From assembly GCA_900552455.1 (NCBI GenBank), contig URZX01000004.1, forward strand, positions 43,869 through 107,868: a stretch of DNA of 64,000 nt, in the 5' to 3' direction. The notes under the pieces are model-generated. The model ran no database searches, was not told the DNA's origin, and saw only the letters and a list, made by a program, of their open reading frames with translations. This document shows, one piece after another, positions 32,776 through 41,017 of the stretch. Position numbers and translations under genes: made by a program. How positions within the stretch are numbered: the first letter of the stretch is position 1; the number at the start of each line of letters is the position of its first letter. This stretch comes from an uncultured Peptococcaceae bacterium (GTDB lineage Bacteria > Bacillota > Peptococcia > Peptococcales > Peptococcaceae).

Positions 32776-33639
32776 TCAGCAGGGCTGCTCGAGAATGAAC
32801 TCGACAAAGCTGCGCGCGGCGATCGGCATGGTCTCCCAGTTGTTCCAGACGATGCCGACGCGGCGACTGAGATCTTCCTCGATCGGACGGGTGACGACGG
32901 TGGTGGCGTATCCAGCGAGCACACGCTCGTACATGATGGAAATGCCGAGTTTTTTCTCGATCATGGCGATGATGGTGTAGTCGTCGAAAACCTCGTACTC
33001 GATCTGCGGCGCGATGCCGGCGGCATCAAAGGCGCGCAACGGCACGTTGAACTCGCCCTCGTCGAGGAGGATGAGGGCTTCGCGGGAGAGATCAGCGAGG
33101 CTGACGGCGGACTGGCGCGTGAGCACATGATCTGGCGGCATGACGGCACACATTTCGTCGGCGTAGAGCAGGCGCCCTTCCATTTCCGGTGCGGCATCCA
33201 TATTGACAAAGCCAAAATCGACGGTGCCGTTTTTGACCCACTCAGAAATGGTGGTATATTCGCCCTGCTCGAGGACAAAACGCACACCAGGATGGCTGCG
33301 CTTGAAGGCGATCATCCAGCCTGGCAGCAGCGTGCGGCTGACGCTGGTGAAGGTGCCGATGCGGATGACGCTGCCCTTAAGCCCCTGCATTTCGCGCTGA
33401 CGACGCGCGAGGGCATCTTCGGCGTTGGCGATGGCCTGGATGTACGGAAAGATCGCTTCACCATCGGCGGTGAGATGAATGCCTTCCTTGCCGCGGGTGA
33501 GCAGGGTGAGGCCGAGTTCCTGCTCAAGATTTTTGACGGTTTGACTGACGGCGCTCTGAGAATACTGGATGGCATTGGCGGCTTTTGTGAATCCGCTGTG
33601 CTCGACGACTTTGCAAAAGATGTCGTATTTGGATAGCAT
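32776..33639 (-). CDS. LysR-family regulator
   Basis: A 287-residue regulator with the LysR helix-turn-helix (SGFTKAANAIQYSQSAVSQT, VKNLEQELGLTLLTRG) and an effector domain (VIRIGTFTSVSRTLLPGWMI). The ATG at 33639 has GGAGGA 7 bases upstream; a TTG five codons earlier overlaps that site and is unlikely. It is divergent from azlCD, whose promoter lies in the shared 134-bp region, and it precedes the sulfotransferase gene on the same strand. It could control either; divergence favours azlCD. Confidence 0.9.
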   Translation of the reverse strand: MLSKYDIFCKVVEHSGFTKAANAIQYSQSAVSQTVKNLEQELGLTLLTRGKEGIHLTADGEAIFPYIQAIANAEDALARRQREMQGLKGSVIRIGTFTSVSRTLLPGWMIAFKRSHPGVRFVLEQGEYTTISEWVKNGTVDFGFVNMDAAPEMEGRLLYADEMCAVMPPDHVLTRQSAVSLADLSREALILLDEGEFNVPLRAFDAAGIAPQIEYEVFDDYTIIAMIEKKLGISIMYERVLAGYATTVVTRPIEEDLSRRVGIVWNNWETMPIAARSFVEFILEQPC

Positions 33640-33691
33640 GGTGGTGTCCTCCAATATCTATTTTTCTGATAAATCCATCATAATTATTGTC

Positions 33692-33720
33692 TTTACTAAT
33701 GTCAATCTTTTTTGTATAAT
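33692..33720 (+). promoter_or_regulatory. Promoter of azlCD
   Basis: TTTACT (33692-33697), 17-bp spacer, TATAAT (33715-33720), 53 bases before the azlC ATG, in the divergent region shared with a LysR gene. Confidence 0.6.
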
Positions 33721-33773
33721 AATTTCAAAATTATCGCTATATTAATGATAGAAACGACGAAAGAAGGGGTTCA

Positions 33774-34547
33774 ATGTCTGCAGCCAAGCATATTTCACCA
33801 GCCAGTGTCGGTATCTCTGCGGCGCTGGACAATCGCCACGCTTTTCGCGAAGGGATGCGCGACGGTATCCCGATCGCGCTGGGTTATTTTGCGGTGTCCT
33901 TTTCTCTGGGCATCCAGATGGGAAACATCGGCCTATCCGCCTTTCAGGGGTGGTTGATGAGCGCGCTGGTCAATGCGTCCGCCGGCGAATATGCAGCGCT
34001 CACCGTTATGGCGGCGCTGGGTACTTATCTCGAGCTTTTCATCATCACACTGGTGGCCAATGCCCGCTATATGCTCATGAGCTGTGCGCTCAGCCAGCGT
34101 TTTGCGCCGGACACGCCGTTCATCCACCGTTTGCTGGTGGGCTTCGGGGTCACTGATGAGATCTTTGGCATATCGATCGCGCGACCAGGCTATGTCAATC
34201 CATACTACAGCTACGGCGCCTTCGTCGTTGCTTCGCCAGGCTGGTCCATCGGCACGGCGCTGGGGATCATCGCCGGCAATATCCTGCCAATGATCGTGAC
34301 CAACGCGCTGGGCGTGGCGCTTTTCGGTATGTTCCTCGCGATCATCATCCCGCCTGCGCGCGAAAATCGCGTGGTCGGTGTAGTGGTCATTGTGAGCTTT
34401 GCGGCGAGCTATCTTTTCAGCGTGCTGCCAGGGGTTTCTGCCCTTTCCGACGGCACACGCACGATCATTCTGACGATCGTCATCAGCGCTGTCGCTGCGC
34501 TCCTCTTCCCTGTGAAGCAGGGCGCTCCTGCAAAGGAGGCTGAATAA
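33774..34547 (+). CDS. azlC: AzlC-family branched-chain amino acid exporter subunit
   Basis: A 257-residue membrane protein with the AzlC hallmark FREGMRDGIPIALGYFAVSF near residue 20 and several hydrophobic helices. AzlC with AzlD forms an exporter of branched-chain amino acids or their analogues. azlD follows one base after its stop codon. A divergent LysR gene and a TATAAT promoter lie upstream, so LysR control is likely. The ATG follows GAAGGGG. Confidence 0.92.
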   Translation: MSAAKHISPASVGISAALDNRHAFREGMRDGIPIALGYFAVSFSLGIQMGNIGLSAFQGWLMSALVNASAGEYAALTVMAALGTYLELFIITLVANARYMLMSCALSQRFAPDTPFIHRLLVGFGVTDEIFGISIARPGYVNPYYSYGAFVVASPGWSIGTALGIIAGNILPMIVTNALGVALFGMFLAIIIPPARENRVVGVVVIVSFAASYLFSVLPGVSALSDGTRTIILTIVISAVAALLFPVKQGAPAKEAE

Positions 34548-34548
34548 T

Positions 34549-34854
34549 ATGGAACACAACACCTATCTCTACATCGCGGTGCTCGCCATCACCTGCTATC
34601 TCATCCGCGTGCTGCCGCTGACCTTGATCCGCAAGCCGATCACAAATGTGTTTGTACAATCCTTCCTCTATTATGTGCCGTATGTGACGCTCGCCGTCAT
34701 GACCTTCCCAGCGATCCTCACCGCCACCGCTTCGCCCGTCGCCGGCGCTGCCGCGCTCGCTGTCGGGATCATCACCGCCTGGAAGGGCGCCAGCCTCTTC
34801 CAGGTTGCCTGCGCCTGCTGTGGGATCGTGCTGGTACTGGAATTCTTTATTTGA
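34549..34854 (+). CDS. azlD: AzlD-family small exporter subunit
   Basis: A 101-residue membrane protein with four hydrophobic segments and the AzlD-like start YIAVLAITCYLIRVLPLTLI and core SFLYYVPYVTLAVMTFPAIL. It is the usual partner of AzlC and begins one base after the azlC stop codon, with the AAAGGAGG site inside the end of azlC. A strong terminator follows at 34867-34907. Confidence 0.93.
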   Translation: MEHNTYLYIAVLAITCYLIRVLPLTLIRKPITNVFVQSFLYYVPYVTLAVMTFPAILTATASPVAGAAALAVGIITAWKGASLFQVACACCGIVLVLEFFI

Positions 34855-34866
34855 AAACAATAGGCA

Positions 34867-34907
34867 AACCCGCTGCTGAAACACGATCGTTTCGGCAGCG
34901 GGTTTTG
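34867..34907 (+). terminator. Terminator of azlCD
   Basis: AACCCGCTGCTGAAAC (34867-34882) pairs with GTTTCGGCAGCGGGTT (34889-34904), followed by TTGTTTG. Confidence 0.9.
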
Positions 34908-34959
34908 TTTGAAGTGTAAAGGTTTCTCCTGTACAATAATAACACAGGAGGTGTCCTCA

Positions 34960-35160
34960 TTGAAAAAATCCTCAATACGAACTACTACAAGCGCTTCTTC
35001 TGCTCCATTTTTTCTACCACCACGCACCATTAATATGGATCTGATGACTGCCGAAGAACTCAACGCGACATTCCAAAAGGGATACGACGACGCAAAAGCA
35101 GGCCGCGTGCGCAATGCAGCTGAGGCTTTCTCCGAATTTCAAAGAAGCCACCAACAATGA
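34960..35160 (+). CDS. Small antitoxin-like protein, TTG start
   Basis: A 66-residue frame starting at TTG 34960, with ACAGGAGGTG 7 bases upstream. The N-terminus is basic and low-complexity (KKSSIRTTTSASSAPFFLPP). The C-terminal half, MTAEELNATFQKGYDDAKAG followed by RVRNAAEAFSEF, resembles the toxin-binding tail of RelB-like antitoxins. No toxin gene follows; two more micro-frames are coupled to it by ATGA overlaps. It may be an orphan antitoxin or what remains of a toxin-antitoxin locus. Confidence 0.6.
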   Translation: MKKSSIRTTTSASSAPFFLPPRTINMDLMTAEELNATFQKGYDDAKAGRVRNAAEAFSEFQRSHQQ

Positions 35161-35225
35161 AACGCTCTAAAACAAAGCCGGATGATCAAAAAATTATAGA
35201 GAACCCATCGCTATTGGCAACATGA
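35157..35225 (+). CDS. 22-residue micro-ORF coupled to its neighbours
   Basis: MKRSKTKPDDQKIIENPSLL plus two residues. Its ATG overlaps the stop of the previous frame and its TGA overlaps the ATG of the next (ATGA at both ends), which suggests translational coupling. It could be a remnant of a longer gene. No family recognised. Confidence 0.35.
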   Translation: MKRSKTKPDDQKIIENPSLLAT

Positions 35226-35338
35226 GCCAGAAAGAATTAATCACAGAAATTCAAAAAGGCTTCGATTCCATCCAAGCTGGCAATGATTACACAGCGGCCA
35301 AAGTCGATGCAATGCTCAAAGAAGAATTTGGCATCTAA
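35222..35338 (+). CDS. 38-residue antitoxin-tail-like micro-ORF
   Basis: The product reads MSQKELITEIQKGFDSIQAG followed by NDYTAAKVDAMLKEEFGI, which resembles the C-terminal segment of RelB/Phd-type antitoxins and parallels the tail of the 66-residue protein upstream (ELxxxxQKGxDxxxAG). It starts inside the stop codon of the preceding micro-ORF. A hairpin terminator follows at 35354-35387. It may be a short regulatory peptide or a fragment. Confidence 0.5.
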   Translation: MSQKELITEIQKGFDSIQAGNDYTAAKVDAMLKEEFGI

Positions 35339-35353
35339 CCCCGAAATATTTTC

Positions 35354-35387
35354 GCGCGCTGCAGAGTGAACAAACTTTACAGCGCGC
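35354..35387 (+). terminator. Hairpin after the micro-ORF cluster
   Basis: GCGCGCTG (35354-35361) pairs with CAGCGCGC (35380-35387), followed by TTATCTTT. Confidence 0.65.
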
Positions 35388-35424
35388 TTATCTTTAGGGC
35401 CATGTTGCTGCAAAACAAGCGCAA

Positions 35425-35462
35425 ACAGCCGGTGCGAAACGTTGATGTTTCGCACCGGCTGT
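35425..35462 (-). terminator. Terminator of the first tandem DASS gene
   Basis: ACAGCCGGTGCGAAAC (35425-35440) pairs perfectly with GTTTCGCACCGGCTGT (35447-35462). On the minus strand it follows the stop codon at 35480 and is followed by TTGCGCTTGTTTT. Confidence 0.85.
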
Positions 35463-35479
35463 AAACTTCTGATCAGAAA

Positions 35480-36958
35480 TTAGAGCATCAGCATCTTTGC
35501 GAGTGGATAGCCGATAAAGATGTACATCACGAGGGACAGGATGCAGACTGGGAAACCGATCTGCAGGATATCCTTGGTGTTGTAGATGTGCTTCATGCCG
35601 TGCATCAGACCAGCGTGTGGGGAAGCGGCAGGGGTCAGCATGGCAACGAATACCATGAGGATGACACCTGTAGCAACTGGCATTGGATCGATGCCGAGCT
35701 GGTTGGAGAAGTTCAGTACGACTGGCATAAGAACGACGGCCATAGCGGCGTTGTTCGCAAAGTTGGTGAGGATCAGGGCGATGGTGAACATGATGGCAAC
35801 GAATACCATTTCACTGCGACCGCCGAGGACAGGGGTCAGGCTGCTGACGAGGAAGTCAGGCACACCGGTAGCCTCGTCGGAAAGGGTGTTGGCGCCGTAA
35901 ACGGCTGCTGCGATCATGAAGAAAATGCCCCAGTTAAACTGACGATATGCAGTTTCTTTGAAGTCGAGGAGCGGTTTGCCCTGCCATTTTACGATCAGGA
36001 ATACGCAAACCCAAAGAACAGTGATACCGAGAGGCCCAAGGAAGCCAAGAGCAGTACCGAGAAGGTTATCAGGGAAGAAGCTTGGGAACAGGATCATGAT
36101 CAGGTAAATAGGGATCATGTAGAGATAGAGCTTCTGCTGCAAGTTCATTGGAGGCAGCGGCATCTGTTTTTCGATCATCGCTGGGTCGACCGCTTCGAGC
36201 TTGGAAAGGTCAACGCGAAGAACGAACTTAACGAAGATGATGTAGATGGTCATGATCAAAGTGGTCATGATCAGGCAAACTGCCATATACTGACCCATTG
36301 GGATGGTCATTGGGTTCCCCATAGCGGCAGTCATGCTCTGGAATGCTGCGTAAGGGATCAGCTGAGCGCCCATGAATGGGAACAATGGCTGAGACAGGGT
36401 GCCGGCTGCGAACATACCGACGAAGAAATATTTCCAGAAACGGTCTTCTCTCTTCACGCCGAGGGTTTCCATGAGGCTGAGGGAGATAGGCCACAGAATG
36501 ATGAGTGCGGTGATAGGGCTGCAGACTGCGGACAGTGCAAATACGCAGGCATAGAATACGGCCCAGAATACGACTGGACGACCCTTGAAGATCTTACGGG
36601 TCAGGAACCATTTTGCAATGTACTTGGTATCGCCGACGGAGTCCATGGCACCAAAGAGAACCATTGTGAACAGGGTCAGGAGTACGGTGTAGTTACCAAC
36701 GGCGTTCATCCAGAGGCCATTGAAGCCGCCTTCGCCGCCATAACCGGAGATACCCAACATGAACAGACCGACCAGAGATGGCCAGAGAGTGTCACAGGCA
36801 CTCCACAGATAAACCATGCCCAGGAAGGCGCCTACGCAGCGCATCCCGAGTGGGGTGATCGAGCCGATCGGTGGCATGAGCCAGAAGAGGGCGATGATAC
36901 CGAAGCCGACGACCAAATGAATCGGATACAGATTAAGCTTTTTCTTTGCTTCACTCAT
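35480..36958 (-). CDS. SLC13/DASS-family permease, tandem paralogue 1
   Basis: A 492-residue polytopic membrane protein. The two family half-motifs are visible as CSPITALIILWPIS in the first repeat and LTNFANNAAMAVVLMPVVLN in the second, matching the SNT-type cation/anion sites of SLC13/DASS transporters. It shares most residues with the gene at 37212-38687, including QLIPYAAFQSMTAAMGNPMT. The start MSEAKKK at 36958 is chosen because the paralogue begins there and the AAAGGATG context is shared; an ATG three codons earlier (36967) is possible. Sodium-coupled uptake of a dicarboxylate, sulfate or similar anion is the family role; the substrate is unknown. Confidence 0.85.
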   Translation of the reverse strand: MSEAKKKLNLYPIHLVVGFGIIALFWLMPPIGSITPLGMRCVGAFLGMVYLWSACDTLWPSLVGLFMLGISGYGGEGGFNGLWMNAVGNYTVLLTLFTMVLFGAMDSVGDTKYIAKWFLTRKIFKGRPVVFWAVFYACVFALSAVCSPITALIILWPISLSLMETLGVKREDRFWKYFFVGMFAAGTLSQPLFPFMGAQLIPYAAFQSMTAAMGNPMTIPMGQYMAVCLIMTTLIMTIYIIFVKFVLRVDLSKLEAVDPAMIEKQMPLPPMNLQQKLYLYMIPIYLIMILFPSFFPDNLLGTALGFLGPLGITVLWVCVFLIVKWQGKPLLDFKETAYRQFNWGIFFMIAAAVYGANTLSDEATGVPDFLVSSLTPVLGGRSEMVFVAIMFTIALILTNFANNAAMAVVLMPVVLNFSNQLGIDPMPVATGVILMVFVAMLTPAASPHAGLMHGMKHIYNTKDILQIGFPVCILSLVMYIFIGYPLAKMLML

Positions 36959-37161
36959 TTTTCTCATCCTTTCCTTTTCCTTGAGTGATCGCTGAAACTG
37001 TATAACAATTAGTATGATTTATTATTGCCATTTCAGCGTTTCTTATGGGTGTATTATAGACCTAATTAATCTCATTGATTAGTAGTCTGGACTCCACATC
37101 GCTTCATATTCTTCATTTTTTTGTTACTCTCTCCAAAAATCCTCCCACGGAAATATAAAAA

Positions 37162-37191
37162 AGCACCCATCTCATTACAGAGACGGGTGCT
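37162..37191 (-). terminator. Terminator of the second tandem DASS gene
   Basis: AGCACCCATCTC (37162-37173) pairs with GAGACGGGTGCT (37180-37191) with one wobble. On the minus strand it follows the stop at 37212 and is followed by TTTTTTATATTT, so the two paralogues are transcribed separately. Confidence 0.85.
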
Positions 37192-37211
37192 GGATAAGCA
37201 ATGATCTGATA

Positions 37212-38687
37212 TTAAAGCATCAGGAGCTTGCAGAGTGGGTAGCCAACGAAGATGTAGAGCACCAGCGCGAGAATACAGATTGGGAACCCGACGGCGAGAA
37301 TTTCCTTGGTGCTGTAGATCTTCTTCATGCCGTGCATCATGCCAGCGTGTGGAGATGCGGCTGGAGTCAGCATGGCAACGAAGACCATGAGGATAACGCC
37401 GGTGGCCACAGGCATTGGGTTGATGTCGAGCTGATTGGAGAAATTCAGCACGACTGGCATGAGCGTAACGGCCATGGCGGCGTTGTTGGCAAAGTTGGTG
37501 ACGATGAGCGCCACGGTAAAGAGAATGGCCACGAAGACCATTTCGCTGCGACCACCGAGAAGCGGCGTCAACACGTTGATAAGGAAGGTTGGAATACCAG
37601 TTTCTTCATTAGACAGGGTGTTGGCACCATAAACAGCGGCAGCGATCATGAAGAAGATGCCCCAGTTAAACTGGCGATAAGCAACTTCCTTGAAGTTGAG
37701 GAGTGGCTTGCCATCGATATGCACGATGAGGAAGAGCATGATCCAGAACACAGCAATGCCGAGAGGCCCGATGAAGTTGACGGCCTGGCAGATGGTGAAA
37801 TCTGGGAAGAAGCTTGGCACGAGCATCATGATCAGGAAGCATGGCACCATGAGCAGGTAGATCTTCTGTGGCAGGGTCATCGGAGGCAGCGGCATCTGCT
37901 TTTCAACCATTTCTGGGTCGATGGCTTTGAGCTTGGACATATCAACACGCAGCACAAATTTCACTATGGCGATATAGACAGTCATGATGAGCGCGGTCAT
38001 CACGATGTCGACAATCATGTACTGCAGCATTGGGATGGTCATTGGGTTGCCCATGGCGGCGGTCATGCTCTGGAACGCTGCGTAAGGAATGAGCTGCGCA
38101 CCCATGAATGGGAAGAGCGGCTGCGACAGCGTAGCAACGGCGAACATGCCGACGAAGAAATAGCGCCAGATCTTGTCGTCTCTGGCGATGCCCATCGTAT
38201 CCATGAGGGTGATGCCGATCGGCCAGAGAATGATCAGCGCGGTCATTGGCTGGCAAACAGCGCTGATGGCGAAGACGCAGAGATAGAAGATCGCCAGGAA
38301 GGTCACAGGACGGCCCTTGAAGATCTTTCTGGTCAAGAACCACTTGGCAATATACTTGGTGTCGCCGATCTCATCCATGCCCCCGAAAAGCACCATGGAG
38401 AAGAGGGTCAGAAGTACGGTGTAGTTACCAACGGCGTTCATCCACAGGCTGTTAAAACCTGCAGCATCGTAGCCAGAAATGGCCAGCATAAACAGCCCGA
38501 CCAAACTTGGCCACAGTGTATCACAGGCACTCCAGAGATAAACCATCCCCAGGAAGGCACCTGCGCAGCGCATCCCCAGCGATGTGATCGGATCGATCGG
38601 TGGCATGATCCAGAATAATGCGATGAGACCAAAGCCAATCACAAGGTGGAGTGGATACAAGCTGCGTTTTTTCTTTGCTTCACTCAC
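37212..38687 (-). CDS. SLC13/DASS-family permease, tandem paralogue 2
   Basis: A 491-residue paralogue of the preceding permease with the same half-motifs (CQPMTALIILWPIG; VTNFANNAAMAVTLMPVVLN) and the same SPHAGMMHGMKKIY segment near the end. It starts with GTG at 38687 (MSEAKKKRSL). A Crp/Fnr gene is divergent 274 bases away, and the two paralogues have separate terminators, so they may be used under different conditions or for related substrates. Close similarity argues for a fairly recent tandem duplication. Confidence 0.87.
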   Translation of the reverse strand: MSEAKKKRSLYPLHLVIGFGLIALFWIMPPIDPITSLGMRCAGAFLGMVYLWSACDTLWPSLVGLFMLAISGYDAAGFNSLWMNAVGNYTVLLTLFSMVLFGGMDEIGDTKYIAKWFLTRKIFKGRPVTFLAIFYLCVFAISAVCQPMTALIILWPIGITLMDTMGIARDDKIWRYFFVGMFAVATLSQPLFPFMGAQLIPYAAFQSMTAAMGNPMTIPMLQYMIVDIVMTALIMTVYIAIVKFVLRVDMSKLKAIDPEMVEKQMPLPPMTLPQKIYLLMVPCFLIMMLVPSFFPDFTICQAVNFIGPLGIAVFWIMLFLIVHIDGKPLLNFKEVAYRQFNWGIFFMIAAAVYGANTLSNEETGIPTFLINVLTPLLGGRSEMVFVAILFTVALIVTNFANNAAMAVTLMPVVLNFSNQLDINPMPVATGVILMVFVAMLTPAASPHAGMMHGMKKIYSTKEILAVGFPICILALVLYIFVGYPLCKLLML

Positions 38688-38757
38688 TTTTTAATTCATC
38701 CTTTCCTTTGTTCGCGAGATTTTTTACGGAATTTTGCGATGATTAACGTATGTTTAT

Positions 38758-38797
38758 CGCTAAAATTCCATTTTCGCTTATCATTAATATTTTAGCG
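38758..38797. promoter_or_regulatory. Inverted repeat in the DASS / Crp-Fnr divergent region
   Basis: CGCTAAAAT (38758-38766) and ATTTTAGCG (38789-38797) are perfect 9-bp inverted copies, 22 bases apart, between the divergent permease and Crp/Fnr genes. They may be regulator sites; the classic FNR box TTGAT-N4-ATCAA was not seen. Confidence 0.4.
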
Positions 38798-38961
38798 GTT
38801 TTTCAGGCTTTTCGAACGTAGCCCAGGCTACAAAAATGGTCGCATTCGGTCTTACATTGAACAATATTTTCTGTTATTATGATAAGCAGAACGCGGGTCC
38901 TGCGCCCTTTCCGCGTTTCAAGAAACTGTTAACAACATCGTTCATCATACAGGAGGCTTCC

Positions 38962-39633
38962 ATGGATCAATCGGCCATTGCAGAATTAACAACCTTTCCT
39001 GTCGTACATTTCCGCAAAGGCGACAGCATTTTTGACTATGACGAAAATCCAGGCGGATTTGTCTACTATCTCGCCGAGGGCTATGCCATGCGCCAGGTCA
39101 CAACGATCACCGGGGAAGAAATCTTCTTCGAAGAATACCATCCCGGCAAAACTGTCTATGCCCTGCTCGGCCCTTACATCCTCTACACAACGATCCCGCC
39201 GATGAACGGCAACACAATGATCGCCCAAACAGACATCACCGCCCATAAGCTCACAGCGATCGAGTTCGACGCTTTTCTCGACCACCATCCAGAGGTCATG
39301 AAAGAACTCCTGCGCCGACTTACCGCTGAATACACCATGCTCATGAACAACTTTATCGCCAAGCAGAAAGGCCAGGCTGCACCGCGCGTCGCCGGATTTA
39401 TCCTTGAACGCGCAAAAGAGCGCAACGGCGAGCTCGTACTCACCCGCTGCTCCAGCGTTTCAGATATCGCGCGCTTTCTCGGCATGCATCGCATCACGGC
39501 GAACAAGATCATCCTGGCGCTGCGCCACGCCGGCGCCATCACCTACAACGACGACAACGAGCTCGTCATCACCAACGCGCAGCTTCTCGAAGAATTTGCT
39601 CAGAGCGAGCGCAAGATCGATTACAAAAAATAA
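38962..39633 (+). CDS. Crp/Fnr-family transcriptional regulator
   Basis: A 223-residue protein with an N-terminal cyclic-nucleotide-binding-type beta barrel (GDSIFDYDENPGGFVYYLAE, EEIFFEEYHPGKTVYALLGP), a dimer helix and a winged helix (SSVSDIARFLGMHRITANKI). The four N-terminal cysteines of Fnr-type iron-sulfur sensors are absent, so it probably senses a small ligand. The ATG at 38962 has AGGAGG 5 bases upstream. It is divergent from a DASS permease gene, which is its most likely target. Confidence 0.88.
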   Translation: MDQSAIAELTTFPVVHFRKGDSIFDYDENPGGFVYYLAEGYAMRQVTTITGEEIFFEEYHPGKTVYALLGPYILYTTIPPMNGNTMIAQTDITAHKLTAIEFDAFLDHHPEVMKELLRRLTAEYTMLMNNFIAKQKGQAAPRVAGFILERAKERNGELVLTRCSSVSDIARFLGMHRITANKIILALRHAGAITYNDDNELVITNAQLLEEFAQSERKIDYKK

Positions 39634-39658
39634 AACAGGCGCTCGCCAGCACCTGTTT
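39633..39658 (+). terminator. Weak terminator after the Crp/Fnr gene
   Basis: AAACAGG (39633-39639) pairs with CCTGTTT (39652-39658). No strong T-run follows. Confidence 0.45.
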
Positions 39659-39669
39659 GCAAGCAATGC

Positions 39670-39715
39670 GAAACGCCACCAAAACGATCCGGAGGGAGTG
39701 TTTTGGTGGCGTTTC
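39670..39715. other. Perfect 16-bp stem with a ribosome-site-like loop
   Basis: GAAACGCCACCAAAAC (39670-39685) and GTTTTGGTGGCGTTTC (39700-39715) are perfect inverted copies around the loop GATCCGGAGGGAGT. Neither side has a proper T-run, so a simple terminator is doubtful. The surrounding stretch 39634-39948 otherwise holds only a 35-codon frame and a promoter. Confidence 0.6.
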
Positions 39716-39748
39716 ATGATAAGCAGAAAATAAAACGAAGAAGGATTG

Positions 39749-39856
39749 ATGAAGAAGAAATTCTATTTGGTTACTTCCATTTGTGGATCCCCTGATCCAC
39801 CTTATGATTCTATCCCATTACTTTTCTTCATGTCTATTATAAACTTTTCTTTTTAG
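39749..39856 (+). CDS. Possible 35-residue hydrophobic peptide
   Basis: An ATG at 39749 follows AGAAGGATTG. The frame starts MKKKFYLVTSICGSPDPPYD and ends in a hydrophobic stretch (LLFFMSIINFSF). Basic start plus hydrophobic end resemble a small membrane peptide, but there is no conservation evidence here and it may be chance. Confidence 0.2.
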   Translation: MKKKFYLVTSICGSPDPPYDSIPLLFFMSIINFSF

Positions 39857-39884
39857 AATTGCAAGCCCCTTTGCATCATTTTCT

Positions 39885-39914
39885 TTGCGTATTTTGCAGA
39901 AATCACCGTACAAT
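39885..39914 (+). promoter_or_regulatory. Promoter of the isochorismatase-like gene
   Basis: TTGCGT (39885-39890), 18-bp spacer, TACAAT (39909-39914), 34 bases before the ATG. Confidence 0.55.
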
Positions 39915-39948
39915 AGAGCCAGCCCATTTATTAAGGAGGAAAACGCCC

Positions 39949-40491
39949 ATGTTCACCACCAACGATCTGCTCATCGTCATCGACATGCAGAACGATTTCA
40001 TCGATGGCGCCCTCGGCACCAAAGAAGCAGCAGCCATTGTTGACGCCGTCGCCGAACGCATCCGCCGCCACAACGGCACCGTTTTTTATACTCTCGACAC
40101 CCACGGCGACGATTATCTCCAAACCCAGGAAGGCCATTATCTGCCCGTCGTGCACTGCCTGAAAGGCACCGACGGCTGGGCCTTGAACGAAACCATTGCC
40201 CGCGCGCTGAAAATGCAAAACGCCACCGGTTTTGAAAAACCAACCTTCGGCTCCACAAAGCTCATGCGCGCCGTCGAAGACGCACACGTCGAACGCCCAT
40301 TCACATCGATCACCCTCATCGGCGTCTGCACAGATATCTGCGTCATCTCCAACGCCATGCTCCTGAAAGCAGCGCTGCCAAACGTGCCGATCTACATCGA
40401 CGCAGCGCTCTGCGCCGGTGTCACGCCAGAGAGCCACGACAATGCACTGGCCGCAATGGAATCCTGCCAGATGGCGGTCATCCATGCTTGA
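39949..40491 (+). CDS. Isochorismatase-family cysteine hydrolase (nicotinamidase-like)
   Basis: A 180-residue protein with the family triad: Asp in LLIVIDMQNDFIDGAL, Lys in the GFEKPTFGST region and nucleophile Cys in ITLIGVCTDICVISNAM. Short length, and DMQNDF at the very start, are typical of nicotinamidase-like hydrolases; the H-containing metal site of true nicotinamidases is only partly evident (DTHGDDY, VVHCLKGT), so the amide substrate is uncertain. The ATG at 39949 follows AAGGAGGAAAA. The UDG gene overlaps its stop codon by 8 bases, and a cupin gene follows, forming a three-gene unit. Confidence 0.85.
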   Translation: MFTTNDLLIVIDMQNDFIDGALGTKEAAAIVDAVAERIRRHNGTVFYTLDTHGDDYLQTQEGHYLPVVHCLKGTDGWALNETIARALKMQNATGFEKPTFGSTKLMRAVEDAHVERPFTSITLIGVCTDICVISNAMLLKAALPNVPIYIDAALCAGVTPESHDNALAAMESCQMAVIHA

Positions 40492-41017
40492 GCGCGTCGA
40501 CCACACCCTTCTGCCCTGGGCAGATGACGAAAGCCGCGTGCTCGTTTTGGGCACAATGCCGTCGCCAAAATCCCGCGTCCGCGGTATGTATTACGGACAT
40601 CCGCAAAACCGTTTCTGGCTGACGCTGGCGGCACTTTGGCAGGAACCGCGGCCACAAACGCCGGAAGCCGCGCGCGATTTTGCAGCGCGACACCACATCG
40701 CGCTTTGGGACGTGCTCGCCAGTTGCGCCATCGACGGCGCCGCCGACAGCTCCATCGCCGATCCTGTGACCAACGATATGCCAGCGCTGCTTACGCGCTA
40801 TCCCAATATCCAGCATATCGTCACCACCGGGAAAAAAGCAGCCGATCTCTACCGTCGCCATCTGGAACCGCTGACCGGCATCCGCGCAGTGGCCCTGCCC
40901 TCCACCTCCGCCGCCAACCGCGGCTGGTGGCCAGACGACAAACTGGTGGATGCTTACCGCACTCTGTATGACCTCGTGGAAGGAGCAATGACCCATGGAT
41001 CCAGCAAACCTCTTTGA
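40484..41017 (+). CDS. UDG-superfamily DNA-deoxyinosine/uracil glycosylase
   Basis: A 177-residue protein of the uracil-DNA glycosylase superfamily, family 6-like (hypoxanthine-DNA glycosylase). Motif 1 is LVLGTMPSPKSRVRGMYYGH followed by PQNRFW, and the later LPSTSAANRGWW matches the DNA-intercalating motif 2 region. It removes deaminated bases in repair. The ATG at 40484 overlaps the end of the isochorismatase gene, and its own end overlaps the cupin gene by 23 bases, so the three are cotranscribed. Confidence 0.88.
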   Translation: MLERVDHTLLPWADDESRVLVLGTMPSPKSRVRGMYYGHPQNRFWLTLAALWQEPRPQTPEAARDFAARHHIALWDVLASCAIDGAADSSIADPVTNDMPALLTRYPNIQHIVTTGKKAADLYRRHLEPLTGIRAVALPSTSAANRGWWPDDKLVDAYRTLYDLVEGAMTHGSSKPL

